From the IMG/VR virus record IMGVR_UViG_3300009100_000034, positions 1 through 30,982 of that record: a DNA stretch of 30,982 nt, one strand, 5' to 3'. Position numbers and translations under genes: made by a program. Shown in pieces: positions 1 through 5,984 of this stretch. Source of the stretch: a virus. Numbering within the stretch: the first letter of the stretch is position 1; every line of letters starts with the position of its first letter. The notes beneath the pieces were generated by a model. That model was not told the DNA's origin. It saw nothing but the letters and a program-made list of their open reading frames with translations, and made no database searches.

Positions 1-90
1 CCAGAACAGCGGAAAGACACCTGCTTCCGAGACGACTGTGAAAACTGCTGGCACCTGGGAGAGGATGCATTTCAGTACGAAGCGAAATAA
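1..90 (+). CDS. C-terminal end of a cysteine-containing protein (partial)
   Basis: The reading frame is open from the first base and stops with TAA at 88-90, giving the last 29 residues of a gene that begins outside the window. The tail contains three cysteines (TCFRDDCENC), which could belong to a small zinc-binding module. The stop lies two bases before the first tRNA, as expected for a dense phage tRNA cluster. The fragment is too short to assign to a family. Confidence 0.5.
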   Translation, partial: PEQRKDTCFRDDCENCWHLGEDAFQYEAK

Positions 91-91
91 C

Positions 92-166
92 GCACCAGAG
101 CCCATCCGGTAGGTGGGGTCTGCCTTATAAGCAGAACGCGGTCGGGTTCAACTCCCACCTGGTGCA
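92..166 (+). tRNA. tRNA-Ile (anticodon UAU)
   Basis: The acceptor stem GCACCAG pairs with CTGGTGC (7 bp), the D stem CCCA with TGGG, and the anticodon stem TCTGC with GCAGA around loop CTTATAA, giving anticodon TAT, which reads AUA. The T stem is weak: only three of five pairs form around TTCAACT. No CCA is encoded. AUA is rare in high-GC hosts, so a phage-supplied tRNA makes sense. The weak T stem leaves some doubt that it is functional. Confidence 0.75.
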
Positions 167-168
167 CT

Positions 169-239
169 GTGCCTGTAGCTCAACGATAGAGCGCTGGGTT
201 GTGGCCCCGGATATGCCGGTTTAACTCCGGTCAGGCACC
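169..239 (+). tRNA. tRNA-His (GUG)
   Basis: Acceptor strands GTGCCTG and CAGGCAC pair over 7 bp. The D arm is GCTC/GAGC. The anticodon stem CTGGG/CCCGG closes loop TTGTGGC, giving GTG. The T stem GCCGG/CCGGT holds loop TTTAACT. The discriminator is C, as usual for tRNA-His. CCA is not encoded. Confidence 0.85.
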
Positions 240-243
240 CCAA

Positions 244-328
244 GCCAATGTTGGACAACGGTTGTCCCGCTGCCTGTAAAGCAGTCGCGCTGCGCGCATT
301 GCAGGTTCGAATCCTGCCATTGGCACCA
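244..328 (+). tRNA. tRNA-Tyr (GUA), type II
   Basis: Acceptor GCCAATG pairs with CATTGGC and is followed by A and an encoded CCA (326-328). The anticodon stem GCTGC/GCAGT closes loop CTGTAAA with anticodon GTA. A long variable arm (about 287-299) and the T arm GCAGG-TTCGAAT-CCTGC follow. The long variable arm is normal for bacterial tRNA-Tyr. It is the only tRNA in the cluster with an encoded CCA. Confidence 0.92.
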
Positions 329-329
329 G

Positions 330-402
330 ATCCCTGTAGCTCAACGGATAGAGCACGGTCCTCCGGAGGCCGGTGTAGCTGGTTCGACTCCAGTCAGGGA
401 TA
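330..402 (+). tRNA. tRNA-Arg (CCG)
   Basis: Acceptor ATCCCTG pairs with CAGGGAT. The D arm is GCTC...GAGC. Anticodon stem CGGTC/GGCCG closes loop CTCCGGA with anticodon CCG, which reads CGG. The T arm is GCTGG-TTCGACT-CCAGT. This tRNA decodes the CGG codon that sits at the proposed +1 frameshift site of the terminase gene in this window (8580-8582, minus strand). Confidence 0.92.
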
Positions 403-404
403 CT

Positions 405-488
405 CGACCAAGGCCTGCGCCTGTAGCTGGTTGCTGCACTACGCCTGCAAAGCGTGGAATCAATGGAGTTCGATTCTCCCGTGGGTCT
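405..488 (+). tRNA. degenerate tRNA-Cys (GCA)-like element
   Basis: The anticodon arm TACGC-CTGCAAA-GCGTG is convincing (anticodon GCA), and the T arm GGAG-TTCGATT-CTCC is present. A D-like hairpin GTAG/CTGC lies at 423-437. The acceptor is poor: GACCAAG (405-411) pairs at only five of seven positions with GTGGGTC (481-487) and is too far from the D arm. It is either a degenerate tRNA or a tRNA with an aberrant D region. Confidence 0.45.
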
Positions 489-489
489 C

Positions 490-720
490 GTGAGCGACAG
501 AATCCTGCGTCGTACCACCTGCACTGTTCCCGGCCACGGCACCAGCTGTGAGCCATCACAGGAACGGGACAATAGGCACTCCCGCTGCACAGAGGAGCAG
601 TACGCCTTATCTCTGGAGCTAGCCGCCAACGCCTGCCAATACTGCGAGACGCCGTTTGATCCAGTGCGGTACCGCTGGTTATGTCCGTACTGCCACGGGA
701 AGAACACCTGTTGCGAATAG
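490..720 (+). CDS. small zinc-ribbon protein
   Basis: A 76-residue protein starting at GTG 490, immediately after the Cys-like tRNA. The C-terminal third carries CQYCETPF and, fifteen residues on, CPYC, a CxxC...CxxC arrangement typical of a rubredoxin-type zinc knuckle. Two or three more cysteines lie in the N-terminal half. No catalytic motif is visible. The gene is squeezed between tRNAs, so it is probably expressed with them. An ATG at 454 in the same frame would run through the tRNA and is less likely. Function unknown; a nucleic-acid-binding role is only an inference from the zinc knuckle. Confidence 0.6.
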   Translation: MSDRILRRTTCTVPGHGTSCEPSQERDNRHSRCTEEQYALSLELAANACQYCETPFDPVRYRWLCPYCHGKNTCCE

Positions 721-737
721 CTGTCCACTGTGGTCTT

Positions 738-807
738 GCCGAGCGGCCTTGGGTGCCATCTGCCTTTCATACGGGCGGCTTGCCCAGTTCAAATCTGGGG
801 CTCGGTA
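738..807 (+). tRNA. tRNA with CAU anticodon (Met, or Ile with lysidine)
   Basis: Acceptor GCCGAGC pairs with GCTCGGT (one G-U). The T arm CCCAG-TTCAAAT-CTGGG is perfect. The anticodon stem TGCCT/GGGCG (with two G-U pairs) closes loop TTCATAC with CAT at 768-770. The D stem is short (GGC/GCC). No CCA is encoded. Whether it is initiator, elongator Met or Ile2 cannot be told from sequence alone. Confidence 0.8.
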
Positions 808-829
808 CGTGGAGAATTTCCCCAAGTCC

Positions 830-1249
830 ATGGCTGATGTCTACAGGGCGTCGGGCACAGAGCAGACGATCACAGATCACCGGGTTGAGGCGAGTTATGG
901 TGGTGGCATCTGTCCCGAGCAACACTGGGGCATCCTTACGGACGGCCGTAGTTTCTACTACCGCATGCGACATGGGTCTGCATCCCTGTGTCTAGGGCCA
1001 GTGGGCTCAGATCCTGGTAAAGACCTGCCAGCCGTGAATCCGGACTGGGTCAGGGCCGATTTTGACGCTGCATACGACGCCGGGAAAGAGTACCCACACT
1101 CATTTTTCCTGGGCCCACGCCCGTACCTTGAGGTTTACCCAGATGACCCCCTGGTCGGGTGGTTTGAGACTGACGAGGATCGACAGGATACGTTCACCAA
1201 GCTCCTGAACGAGATTGACGGTCCCGTCTCATATAGCACTGGTCCCTGA
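830..1249 (+). CDS. hypothetical phage protein, 139 aa
   Basis: Start ATG 830 is preceded by GGAG at 811-814. The frame is open further upstream but runs through the CAU tRNA, so the later start is preferred. The protein is acidic and rich in aromatic residues and glycine in the middle (GGICPEQHWG, FYYRMRH), with a C-terminal block ending in a short helix-like stretch (DRQDTFTKLLNEIDG). I do not recognise a family. It is the last protein gene before the Y-RNA-like array. Confidence 0.6.
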   Translation: MADVYRASGTEQTITDHRVEASYGGGICPEQHWGILTDGRSFYYRMRHGSASLCLGPVGSDPGKDLPAVNPDWVRADFDAAYDAGKEYPHSFFLGPRPYLEVYPDDPLVGWFETDEDRQDTFTKLLNEIDGPVSYSTGP

Positions 1250-1319
1250 AAACCGCTTGCGCACCCGGACATCCTCCTGTAGGATTGTCGTCGTACCTCG
1301 GTACCTTGACTTTTGAATA

Positions 1320-1465
1320 GATGTTGCCGGATCCGAAGATCAGGGTTACTTCGCCTGTTAAGCGGGAGATCGCAGAGTTCGAATCTCTGCCTGGGGCTTT
1401 GGTCCCAGTAGCTTAGTGGCAAAGCGCCTAACGTGTCCTTGGTCGCCATGTTGCCCGGCAACGTC
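1320..1465 (+). ncRNA. Y RNA-like unit 1 (YrlA-type, with permuted tRNA mimic)
   Basis: The ends GATGTTGCCGG (1320-1330) and CCGGCAACGTC (1455-1465) pair over 11 bp. After an ATCCGAA internal loop, GATCAGGG (1338-1345) pairs with CCTTGGTC (1437-1444). A third helix, GTTAAGC/GCCTAAC, leads into a tRNA-like body in permuted order: T arm GCAGAG-TTCGAAT-CTCTGC (1372-1390), a closed acceptor-like hairpin CTGGG/CCCAG (1391-1408), and a D arm GCTT-AGTGGCA-AAGC (1411-1425). Bacterial YrlA RNAs are known to bind Ro60 through one stem and mimic tRNA in the other module. The Ro60-type gene lies just downstream. The 5' part can alternatively fold as an Asn(GTT) anticodon arm, so a tRNA scanner might report part of this as tRNA-Asn. 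Exact ends are inferred from pairing. Confidence 0.72.
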
Positions 1466-1475
1466 ACACAAGCTT

Positions 1476-1560
1476 TGCTGCCAGATCCGCAGGTTCGGGT
1501 TACTTCATCGAAAATTGGTTTCGAACCCAAGGTCCTGAGCCGATTAGTCGTCTGGCAGCA
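1476..1560 (+). ncRNA. Y RNA-like unit 2 (short form)
   Basis: Ends TGCTGCCAGA (1476-1485) and TCTGGCAGCA (1551-1560) are perfectly complementary over 10 bp. Next comes the shared TCCG motif, then helix GGTTCGGG/CCTGAGCC (1492-1499 with 1534-1541) and the shared TTACTTC. The apex is a simple hairpin TCGAAA/TTTCGA (1508-1524) instead of a tRNA-like body. The layout matches unit 1 without the tRNA module, resembling a minimal Ro-binding Y RNA. It begins ten bases after unit 1 ends. Confidence 0.62.
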
Positions 1561-1569
1561 TAAAGACTT

Positions 1570-1642
1570 TGGCGCAGGTCCGAAGGACGGGGCTACTTCA
1601 TCCAATCAGAAAATGCCTCGCCCGCCTCTGTTGTCTGTGTCA
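1570..1642 (+). ncRNA. Y RNA-like unit 3 (short form, weaker fold)
   Basis: TGGCGCAG (1570-1577) pairs with CTGTGTCA (1635-1642) with two G-U pairs. The conserved GTCCGAAGG and GGGGCTACTTC follow the same order as in the other units. The second helix GACGGGG/CCTCTGTT has four G-U pairs and is weak. GTCCGA here is the closest of the four to the GGUCCGA motif of animal Y RNAs. No tRNA-like arms. It may be a degenerate copy. Confidence 0.45.
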
Positions 1643-1653
1643 CCATGTACCAC

Positions 1654-1766
1654 GTTGCTAGATCCGATAGGTTTGGGTTACTTCAAAGGTTCAATTCCTT
1701 TCTTTCCCACCAAACATGGGAAAGCCGCCTGGTGCGGATACCTGAGCCGCCTAGTTGCCTAGCAGC
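1654..1766 (+). ncRNA. Y RNA-like unit 4 (YrlA-type, with permuted tRNA mimic)
   Basis: Ends GTTGCTAG (1654-1661) and CTAGCAGC (1759-1766) pair over 8 bp. Helix GGTTTGGG/CCTGAGCC (1670-1677 with 1741-1748) follows the ATCCG motif, then TTACTTC. The apical module is T arm AAAGG-TTCAATT-CCTTT (1685-1701), closed acceptor-like stem CTTTCCCA/TGGGAAAG (1702-1724), then D-like hairpin CCGC-CTGGT-GCGG (1725-1737). Thus T arm, acceptor and D arm appear in permuted order, as in unit 1, though with different sequence: the helices are kept by compensating changes. It ends just before the terminator at 1778. Confidence 0.72.
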
Positions 1767-1777
1767 ATTAATACCCA

Positions 1778-1816
1778 GGGGCCGGATCCCATCAGGATCC
1801 CGGCCCCTTATTTCTT
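1778..1816 (+). terminator. intrinsic terminator after the tRNA/Y RNA cluster
   Basis: GGGGCCGGATCC (1778-1789) pairs with GGATCCCGGCCCC (1795-1807) with one bulged base and a CATCA loop, followed by TTATTTCTTG. It separates the RNA cluster from the Ro60-type gene, so the RNAs and the protein need not share a transcript. Confidence 0.85.
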
Positions 1817-1837
1817 GTCCCTGGAGAGGAGAGAGCA

Positions 1838-3448
1838 ATGGCAAGAATCAACACCAAGGGTGCACGCACGACCAAGCCTTCAGCAGTTGGTCCAGTGCGC
1901 ACTGTTGCAAAGGACACAGTTACCTACGAAGGCGCTCCCGCTTACACCAGGGATGCCAAGTCGGAGCTATTCCTACTTGCCGTGTCCCAGTTCGTTGGGG
2001 AGCAGACCTTCTACGAGAAGGCTGACGACCGCACACAGCGCCTGGTCAACCTGGTTCGGACTGTAGCTGCTCAGGCCAATGGCCCAGAGTGGTTGCTGAA
2101 GTTCGTCCCTTGGCTACGTAAGGATGCCAACATCCGTACCGCAGCAATCATCGCTGCCGTGGAGGCAGCTCGGGCTCTACGTGAGAAAGGACAGACGGGA
2201 CAGGAGCCTGGCTACGCACGGCAGGTCCTTCGTGACACCATCACTCGTGCCGATGAGCCAGCTGAGGCACTGGCCTATCAGTTGAACACCTACGGCCGTA
2301 AGGTTCCCAAGCCTGTCCTCCGGGGCATTGCTGATGCTGCCACGCGCCTGTACAGCGAGCGCAACTTCATTAAGTGGAACGGAGATGGTGCGGTCAAGAT
2401 GGCTGACGTCATCGAACTGACCCATCCCAAGCCAAAGGCTCCTTGGCAGTCGACATTGTTCAAGTACATTTTGGACAGTCGACGTACAGGTGCAGAGCTG
2501 GACACGGATGCATTGCCCATGCTGTCAGCTCGGGCTCTGCTCCTTGCTGCACCCACCGAGGAGAAGAAGGCTGTTCTATCTGCGCCAGATGCTGCCGAGA
2601 TGCTGGACGCTGCCGGCATGACCTGGGAGCAGGTTTCTTCATGGGCTGCCTTCACGGCAGCCACCTGGGAAGCTCTGATCCCAACCATGGGATACATGGC
2701 CCTACTGCGGAACTTGCGCAACTTCCAGGAGGCTGGTATCAGCAAGCAGGCCATGAAGTTTGTGGCCGATAAGCTGGCTGATCCTGACGAGGTCATGAGG
2801 TCACGGCAGCTGCCATACCGGTTCCTGTCTGCCTACTTGGAGGCAACCAACTCGATGTGGGCACGGCCACTGGAGGCAGCTCTGGAGGTCTCAACATTGA
2901 ACATCCCGAGCCTGCCTGGCCGGACCTTGGTCCTAGTAGACACGTCAGGATCTATGACCAGTGTCGGCTACAGCGCCAAGTCGAAGATCAAGCCAGTTCA
3001 GGCTGGCGCTCTCTTCGGCATTGCCCTGGCAGCTAAGGGTGAACAGGTTGAACTTTTCGGCTTCGATGACCAGCTGTTTCCGTTTGCTCTCAAGCGTGGT
3101 GCAGGCGTTCTTCGAGCCACTGAGGAATTCAGCAAACTGGCCCGTGGAGGCGGCACCCAGACCGCCAAAGCCCTGAAGGCTACCTGGAATGGCCACGACC
3201 GAGTTGTTATCGTCACCGATGAGCAGACCTTTGGCCCACGCCAAGGGTACTGGCAGGGCGACGTGTCATCCCAGATCCCTGCCGAGGTGCCGATCTACAG
3301 CTTCAACATGGTTGGTTACGCACCGTCCATGATGGAGACTTCAGCCACTCGGCATCAGCTTGGTGGATTGACGGATGCCACCTTCTCAATGATCAGTCTC
3401 CTTGAGGCCGGTCAACAGGCAAAGTGGCCCTGGGAGCAGAGCAGGTAA
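1838..3448 (+). CDS. Ro60/Rsr-family TROVE-domain protein
   Basis: A 536-residue protein with a GGAGAGGAGAGAG ribosome binding site. Residues about 25-345 are helical-repeat-like (for example FVPWLRKDANIRTAAII), as in the TROVE ring of Ro60. From residue about 360 a von Willebrand A domain begins, with the MIDAS motif DTSGSM at 368-373 and a later TDEQ strand. Length and domain order match bacterial Rsr and vertebrate Ro60, which bind misfolded RNAs through the ring and Y RNAs on its outside; in Deinococcus, Rsr is tethered by a Y RNA to PNPase. Four Y-RNA-like units lie directly upstream, which strongly supports the assignment. In the phage it may direct host nucleases to, or away from, structured RNAs such as the neighbouring tRNAs; this is inference. 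Confidence 0.92.
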   Translation: MARINTKGARTTKPSAVGPVRTVAKDTVTYEGAPAYTRDAKSELFLLAVSQFVGEQTFYEKADDRTQRLVNLVRTVAAQANGPEWLLKFVPWLRKDANIRTAAIIAAVEAARALREKGQTGQEPGYARQVLRDTITRADEPAEALAYQLNTYGRKVPKPVLRGIADAATRLYSERNFIKWNGDGAVKMADVIELTHPKPKAPWQSTLFKYILDSRRTGAELDTDALPMLSARALLLAAPTEEKKAVLSAPDAAEMLDAAGMTWEQVSSWAAFTAATWEALIPTMGYMALLRNLRNFQEAGISKQAMKFVADKLADPDEVMRSRQLPYRFLSAYLEATNSMWARPLEAALEVSTLNIPSLPGRTLVLVDTSGSMTSVGYSAKSKIKPVQAGALFGIALAAKGEQVELFGFDDQLFPFALKRGAGVLRATEEFSKLARGGGTQTAKALKATWNGHDRVVIVTDEQTFGPRQGYWQGDVSSQIPAEVPIYSFNMVGYAPSMMETSATRHQLGGLTDATFSMISLLEAGQQAKWPWEQSR

Positions 3449-3549
3449 ATAGGAAATGGGCACCAGGTGACATGTCCTTAAACGGCGCCAGTGATCTAAA
3501 TTGGCGGTTCACTGTCGTGAACAGGATCTGCAAAAATCCTTTGACAGTT

Positions 3550-3585
3550 GGCCCCGGTCTCCGGATATGAGGCCGGGGCCTCCTT
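3550..3585 (+). terminator. intrinsic terminator after the Ro60-type gene
   Basis: GGCCCCGG (3550-3557) pairs with CCGGGGCC (3573-3580), with an inner CTC/GAG extension, followed by TCCTT. The preceding stretch 3449-3549 holds no gene. It has a short hairpin CAGTGA/TCACTG and no Y-RNA motif. Confidence 0.7.
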
Positions 3586-3601
3586 ACATCCAGGAGAATG
3601 A

Positions 3602-3928
3602 ATGTCTGAGTACACCCGTGAGCTGGCCAAGATCGAACGCACTTTCCTCGGCTTCGAGGATCACGGCATACTGACCGGGTTCCTTCATGTCACCTACGGT
3701 TCAGCAGGCCAGGGCATCGGCGGATACACCATCACCCCAGTAGCTGGCCCCTACATCGAGCGCACGCTGAAAGCCTGCGGGGTCGACTCGTGGGAAAAGC
3801 TACGTGGTCGGACGATCTACGTCCTTACTGATCCCAGCACTCGCCGCGTTGAAGGCATCGAGAACCTGCCCACGGAGCAGGGCGAACGTTTCATCTTTAC
3901 CGAAGTCTTCGGCATCCCAGGATCTTGA
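3602..3928 (+). CDS. conserved actinophage protein, 108 aa
   Basis: Start ATG 3602 follows CCAGGAGAATGA. The pattern FLGFEDHGILTGFLHVTYG...GIGGYTITP is one I associate with a small family found in many actinobacteriophages and also in plasmids; no biochemical role is known to me. It is predicted to be soluble and mostly beta near the N-terminus. It has its own ribosome binding site just after a terminator, and a promoter follows its stop codon, so it may form a single-gene unit. Confidence 0.7.
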   Translation: MSEYTRELAKIERTFLGFEDHGILTGFLHVTYGSAGQGIGGYTITPVAGPYIERTLKACGVDSWEKLRGRTIYVLTDPSTRRVEGIENLPTEQGERFIFTEVFGIPGS

Positions 3929-3940
3929 CCAAGACGCCAC

Positions 3941-3969
3941 TTGACACCCTGGCTCCAGCGCGCTAACCT
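3941..3969 (+). promoter_or_regulatory. sigma70-type promoter for the DUF932 gene
   Basis: TTGACA at 3941-3946, 17-bp spacer, and TAACCT at 3964-3969. It lies 13 bp after the previous stop and about 125 bp before the likely DUF932 start, leaving a leader with a short reading frame. Confidence 0.7.
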
Positions 3970-4010
3970 TGTCCATGTAAGCAAGACAAAGTTAGCTCAC
4001 AGGGAGGAAA

Positions 4011-4031
4011 ATGAAGATCTGCCCCAGGTGA
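4011..4031 (+). CDS. possible leader peptide (MKICPR)
   Basis: ATG 4011 is preceded by a strong AGGGAGGAAA site yet reads only six codons (MKICPR) to TGA at 4029-4031. It lies between the promoter at 3941 and the true DUF932 start at 4094. A good ribosome binding site on so short a frame suggests a translated upstream frame that could affect expression of the next gene. It could equally be a fortuitous site. Confidence 0.4.
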   Translation: MKICPR

Positions 4032-4093
4032 TCGCCCAGATCTACTTATTGCAGCAATTAAATATCTACTCCATGGAGAGGGAGAAGTTAGCA

Positions 4094-5164
4094 ATGTCAG
4101 CACTGGTTGAATCAATGATGAGCGTTCGGCAAGCACCCTGGCACAACGAAAACGTCACCATCCTGGACGAGTATCCAGGCTCCTGGGCTGAGGCCCGTGG
4201 TCCCGCTGGTCTGCTGTGGGAGCCCGTCGAGGAGCCGGTCTACCGGCTCGCAGGTCCTGAGGTCAAGGACATTCCCATCTACGAGCTGCACAGTATGGAC
4301 AAGGATGGGTCGCCCCTGTACAAGCTCAAGGGCACCGAGCCGGTTGAGTGGCCCACCTACGAACTCAACCCTGATCACAAACACATCGTGCGCTCAGACA
4401 ATGGAAAGATCCTGTCGGTCAACACTGACGGCTACGCCCTGATCGATCACACCGCCATGGGCGAGATCGTGGAGGCAGTTCTCGGGATCGAGAACGTCAA
4501 GTACGAGACGGCCGGCTCACTGGATGGCGGCAAGGCAGTCTGGTGCCTGGTGTACCTGGACGAGCCGATCGAACTCCCTGGCGACGCCACCATGACCTAT
4601 CCGTTCATGGCGCTCACCAACCGCCACGACGGCAAGGGCTCTTGTGCCCTGCGCGCCACGGCCGTGCGCATCGTGTGCATGAATACTTTCCGGGCGGCCG
4701 AGATGGAGGGCGAGCGCACTGGCGCCACCTTCTCCTTCCGGCACTCCAAGAACTGGCGTGAGCGCATCACTGAGGCCAAGGAGGCTGTGACCGGCGCCCG
4801 TAAAGAGATTCGGGAGTACCGGGAGCTGGCGCTCGAACTGCTCGGACAGCCGATCACCGCTGGCCAACGGGAGCTGTTCGTGGCTGAGTTCATCCCGACG
4901 CCGCCGCAGGGCCTGATCACCGACCGGGTCATGCACAACATCGAGACCTCTCGCAAGGAGCTGCGCAACATCTTTGTGTCAGCAACGACTGCTGACATCG
5001 CAGACACCGCATACGGACTCATGCAGGGCGCAGTCGAATACCTGGACCACGTCCGTACCGCACGCAGCTGGGAAACGAAGCTCGGCCGCACCATCATCCG
5101 GCCTGAGCCCCTGAAGGCCAAGGTTCTTAAGCTGGTCCGTGAGGTTGCCGAGGCCGAGGTATAA
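4094..5164 (+). CDS. DUF932-family phage/plasmid protein
   Basis: 356 residues from ATG 4094, which has GGAGAGGGAGAAG upstream; a longer frame from 3941 would overlap the promoter and is unlikely. Features of the DUF932 family are visible: LVESMMSVRQAPWH at the N-terminus, a central beta-rich part, and the segment RATAVRIVCMNTFRAA followed by FRHSKNWRERITEAKEAV. The family is common in actinophages and plasmids; its role is unknown. The C-terminal third is helical. The gene ends in a GC-rich stem-loop. Confidence 0.8.
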   Translation: MSALVESMMSVRQAPWHNENVTILDEYPGSWAEARGPAGLLWEPVEEPVYRLAGPEVKDIPIYELHSMDKDGSPLYKLKGTEPVEWPTYELNPDHKHIVRSDNGKILSVNTDGYALIDHTAMGEIVEAVLGIENVKYETAGSLDGGKAVWCLVYLDEPIELPGDATMTYPFMALTNRHDGKGSCALRATAVRIVCMNTFRAAEMEGERTGATFSFRHSKNWRERITEAKEAVTGARKEIREYRELALELLGQPITAGQRELFVAEFIPTPPQGLITDRVMHNIETSRKELRNIFVSATTADIADTAYGLMQGAVEYLDHVRTARSWETKLGRTIIRPEPLKAKVLKLVREVAEAEV

Positions 5165-5173
5165 CAGCCATAG

Positions 5174-5201
5174 CTGGGGGCAGGGGCGGTCCTGCCCCCA
5201 G
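5174..5201 (+). terminator. GC-rich stem-loop after DUF932
   Basis: CTGGGGGCAG (5174-5183) pairs perfectly with CTGCCCCCAG (5192-5201). There is no U tract, so it may be a 3'-end stabiliser or a partial terminator rather than a strong one. Confidence 0.5.
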
Positions 5202-5221
5202 TCTCAACGAAAGGGAAACTC

Positions 5222-5509
5222 ATGAAAATCTTGGCCGCCTTTGTCATGTCGTTCGTCATTACCATGGGCGTCACATACCCCTGGGAATGCGTAACGTTCA
5301 ATGACGCTCGGGCCCAGACCTACTGTGACCAAGCTGGAGGTGAGATTGAACGCTTCAAGTCAGACACTGTCGTCGCGTGTATGAAGTGGAGTCGTAGTCC
5401 GGCAGAAGTGCCAAGTAGTTCATCACTTGGCGTCATGGTCCTTTATCGCGGACCTGGCGAAATCCTCTTCTGGTGGGAGAAGGACCAGCATCGTGTCCAA
5501 TTCAACTGA
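5222..5509 (+). CDS. small membrane-anchored or secreted protein, 95 aa
   Basis: ATG 5222 follows GAAAGGGAAACTC. The first about 20 residues (MKILAAFVMSFVITMGVTYP) form a positively charged start and a hydrophobic segment, a signal anchor or signal peptide. Cysteines at about 23, 35 and 53 could form disulfides outside the membrane. The rest is polar. It overlaps the next gene by 17 bp. Family not recognised. Confidence 0.6.
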   Translation: MKILAAFVMSFVITMGVTYPWECVTFNDARAQTYCDQAGGEIERFKSDTVVACMKWSRSPAEVPSSSSLGVMVLYRGPGEILFWWEKDQHRVQFN

Positions 5510-5759
5510 CAAGGTCCTCGACACGGCAGCCGTGGCCAAGATATTGGGCCTAGCAACAGCAACGGTTACCAGGTATCTCACTGAATCAAGAAGGGTGAAC
5601 GGGCGGTACTACACCCACCCATTCCCGATTCCAGATGGATTCATCAGTGGGGCCCCGTACTGGCTGTCTCACCGAGCACATGAAATTGAAGCTTGGTCAA
5701 ACGCTCGACCAGGGAAAGGCTCTGGCGGCGGTCGACCACCTAGAAGGGAAGAGAAATGA
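5493..5759 (+). CDS. helix-turn-helix DNA-binding protein (excisionase/MerR-like fold)
   Basis: 88 residues from GTG 5493, with AGAAGGA upstream. DTAAVAKILGLATATVTRYL is a clear winged-helix/MerR-type helix-turn-helix as in small excisionases and helper regulators. Its wing contains YYTHPFPIPDGFISG, then a conserved W followed by a basic glycine-rich tail (GSGGGRPPRREEK). It could be a transcriptional regulator or recombination directionality factor; no integrase is seen in this window. It overlaps the genes before and after, so it is translationally coupled. Confidence 0.65.
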   Translation: MSNSTDKVLDTAAVAKILGLATATVTRYLTESRRVNGRYYTHPFPIPDGFISGAPYWLSHRAHEIEAWSNARPGKGSGGGRPPRREEK

Positions 5760-5932
5760 ATCAGCGACCTCAGACGTGGCCCGAGTGCTGGCGCTACGCC
5801 CGTACCATCGGATACCCACGAACATTGCGGGGTGTGATGCGGGCATACAGAGATCTCGTGCATGCCGCCTACTTGCCCTGGGGTGTTCGACGCACCCCCA
5901 TCAACGAACTGTATGAAGAGCTTGTCAACTGA
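5756..5932 (+). CDS. small basic protein, 58 aa
   Basis: ATG 5756 overlaps the preceding TGA (ATGA), with GAAGGGAAGAGAA as ribosome binding site. The protein is rich in arginine, tryptophan and tyrosine (RPQTWPECWRYARTIGY) and ends in an acidic helix. No family recognised. Coupling with the helix-turn-helix gene and the terminator seven bases after its stop support a real gene. Confidence 0.6.
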   Translation: MNQRPQTWPECWRYARTIGYPRTLRGVMRAYRDLVHAAYLPWGVRRTPINELYEELVN

Positions 5933-5938
5933 AACGAA

Positions 5939-5976
5939 AGCCCAGACCCCGAATTAGGGGCCTGGGCTCTTTTGTT
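5939..5976. terminator. bidirectional terminator between converging operons
   Basis: AGCCCAGACCCC (5939-5950) pairs with GGGGCCTGGGCT (5957-5968) with one mismatch, followed by CTTTTGTT on the plus strand and, on the minus strand, by CTTTCGTTTC. It lies between the end of the rightward genes and the end of the leftward terminase operon. Confidence 0.85.
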
Positions 5977-5984
5977 GACCGGAC

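Noticed and set aside
656-829. Upstream extension of the 830-1249 gene
   Set aside because: It runs straight through a well-formed CAU tRNA; ATG 830 has a ribosome binding site after the tRNA.
1292-1303. CGTACCTCGGTA repeated at 24922-24933
   Set aside because: A 12-base repeat in 31 kb with one copy inside a gene is not enough to call a regulatory site.
3541-3571. TTGACA with a TATGAG 19 bp later, a possible promoter before the 3602 gene
   Set aside because: It overlaps the terminator stem at 3550-3580 and the spacing is long; the hexamer is probably chance.
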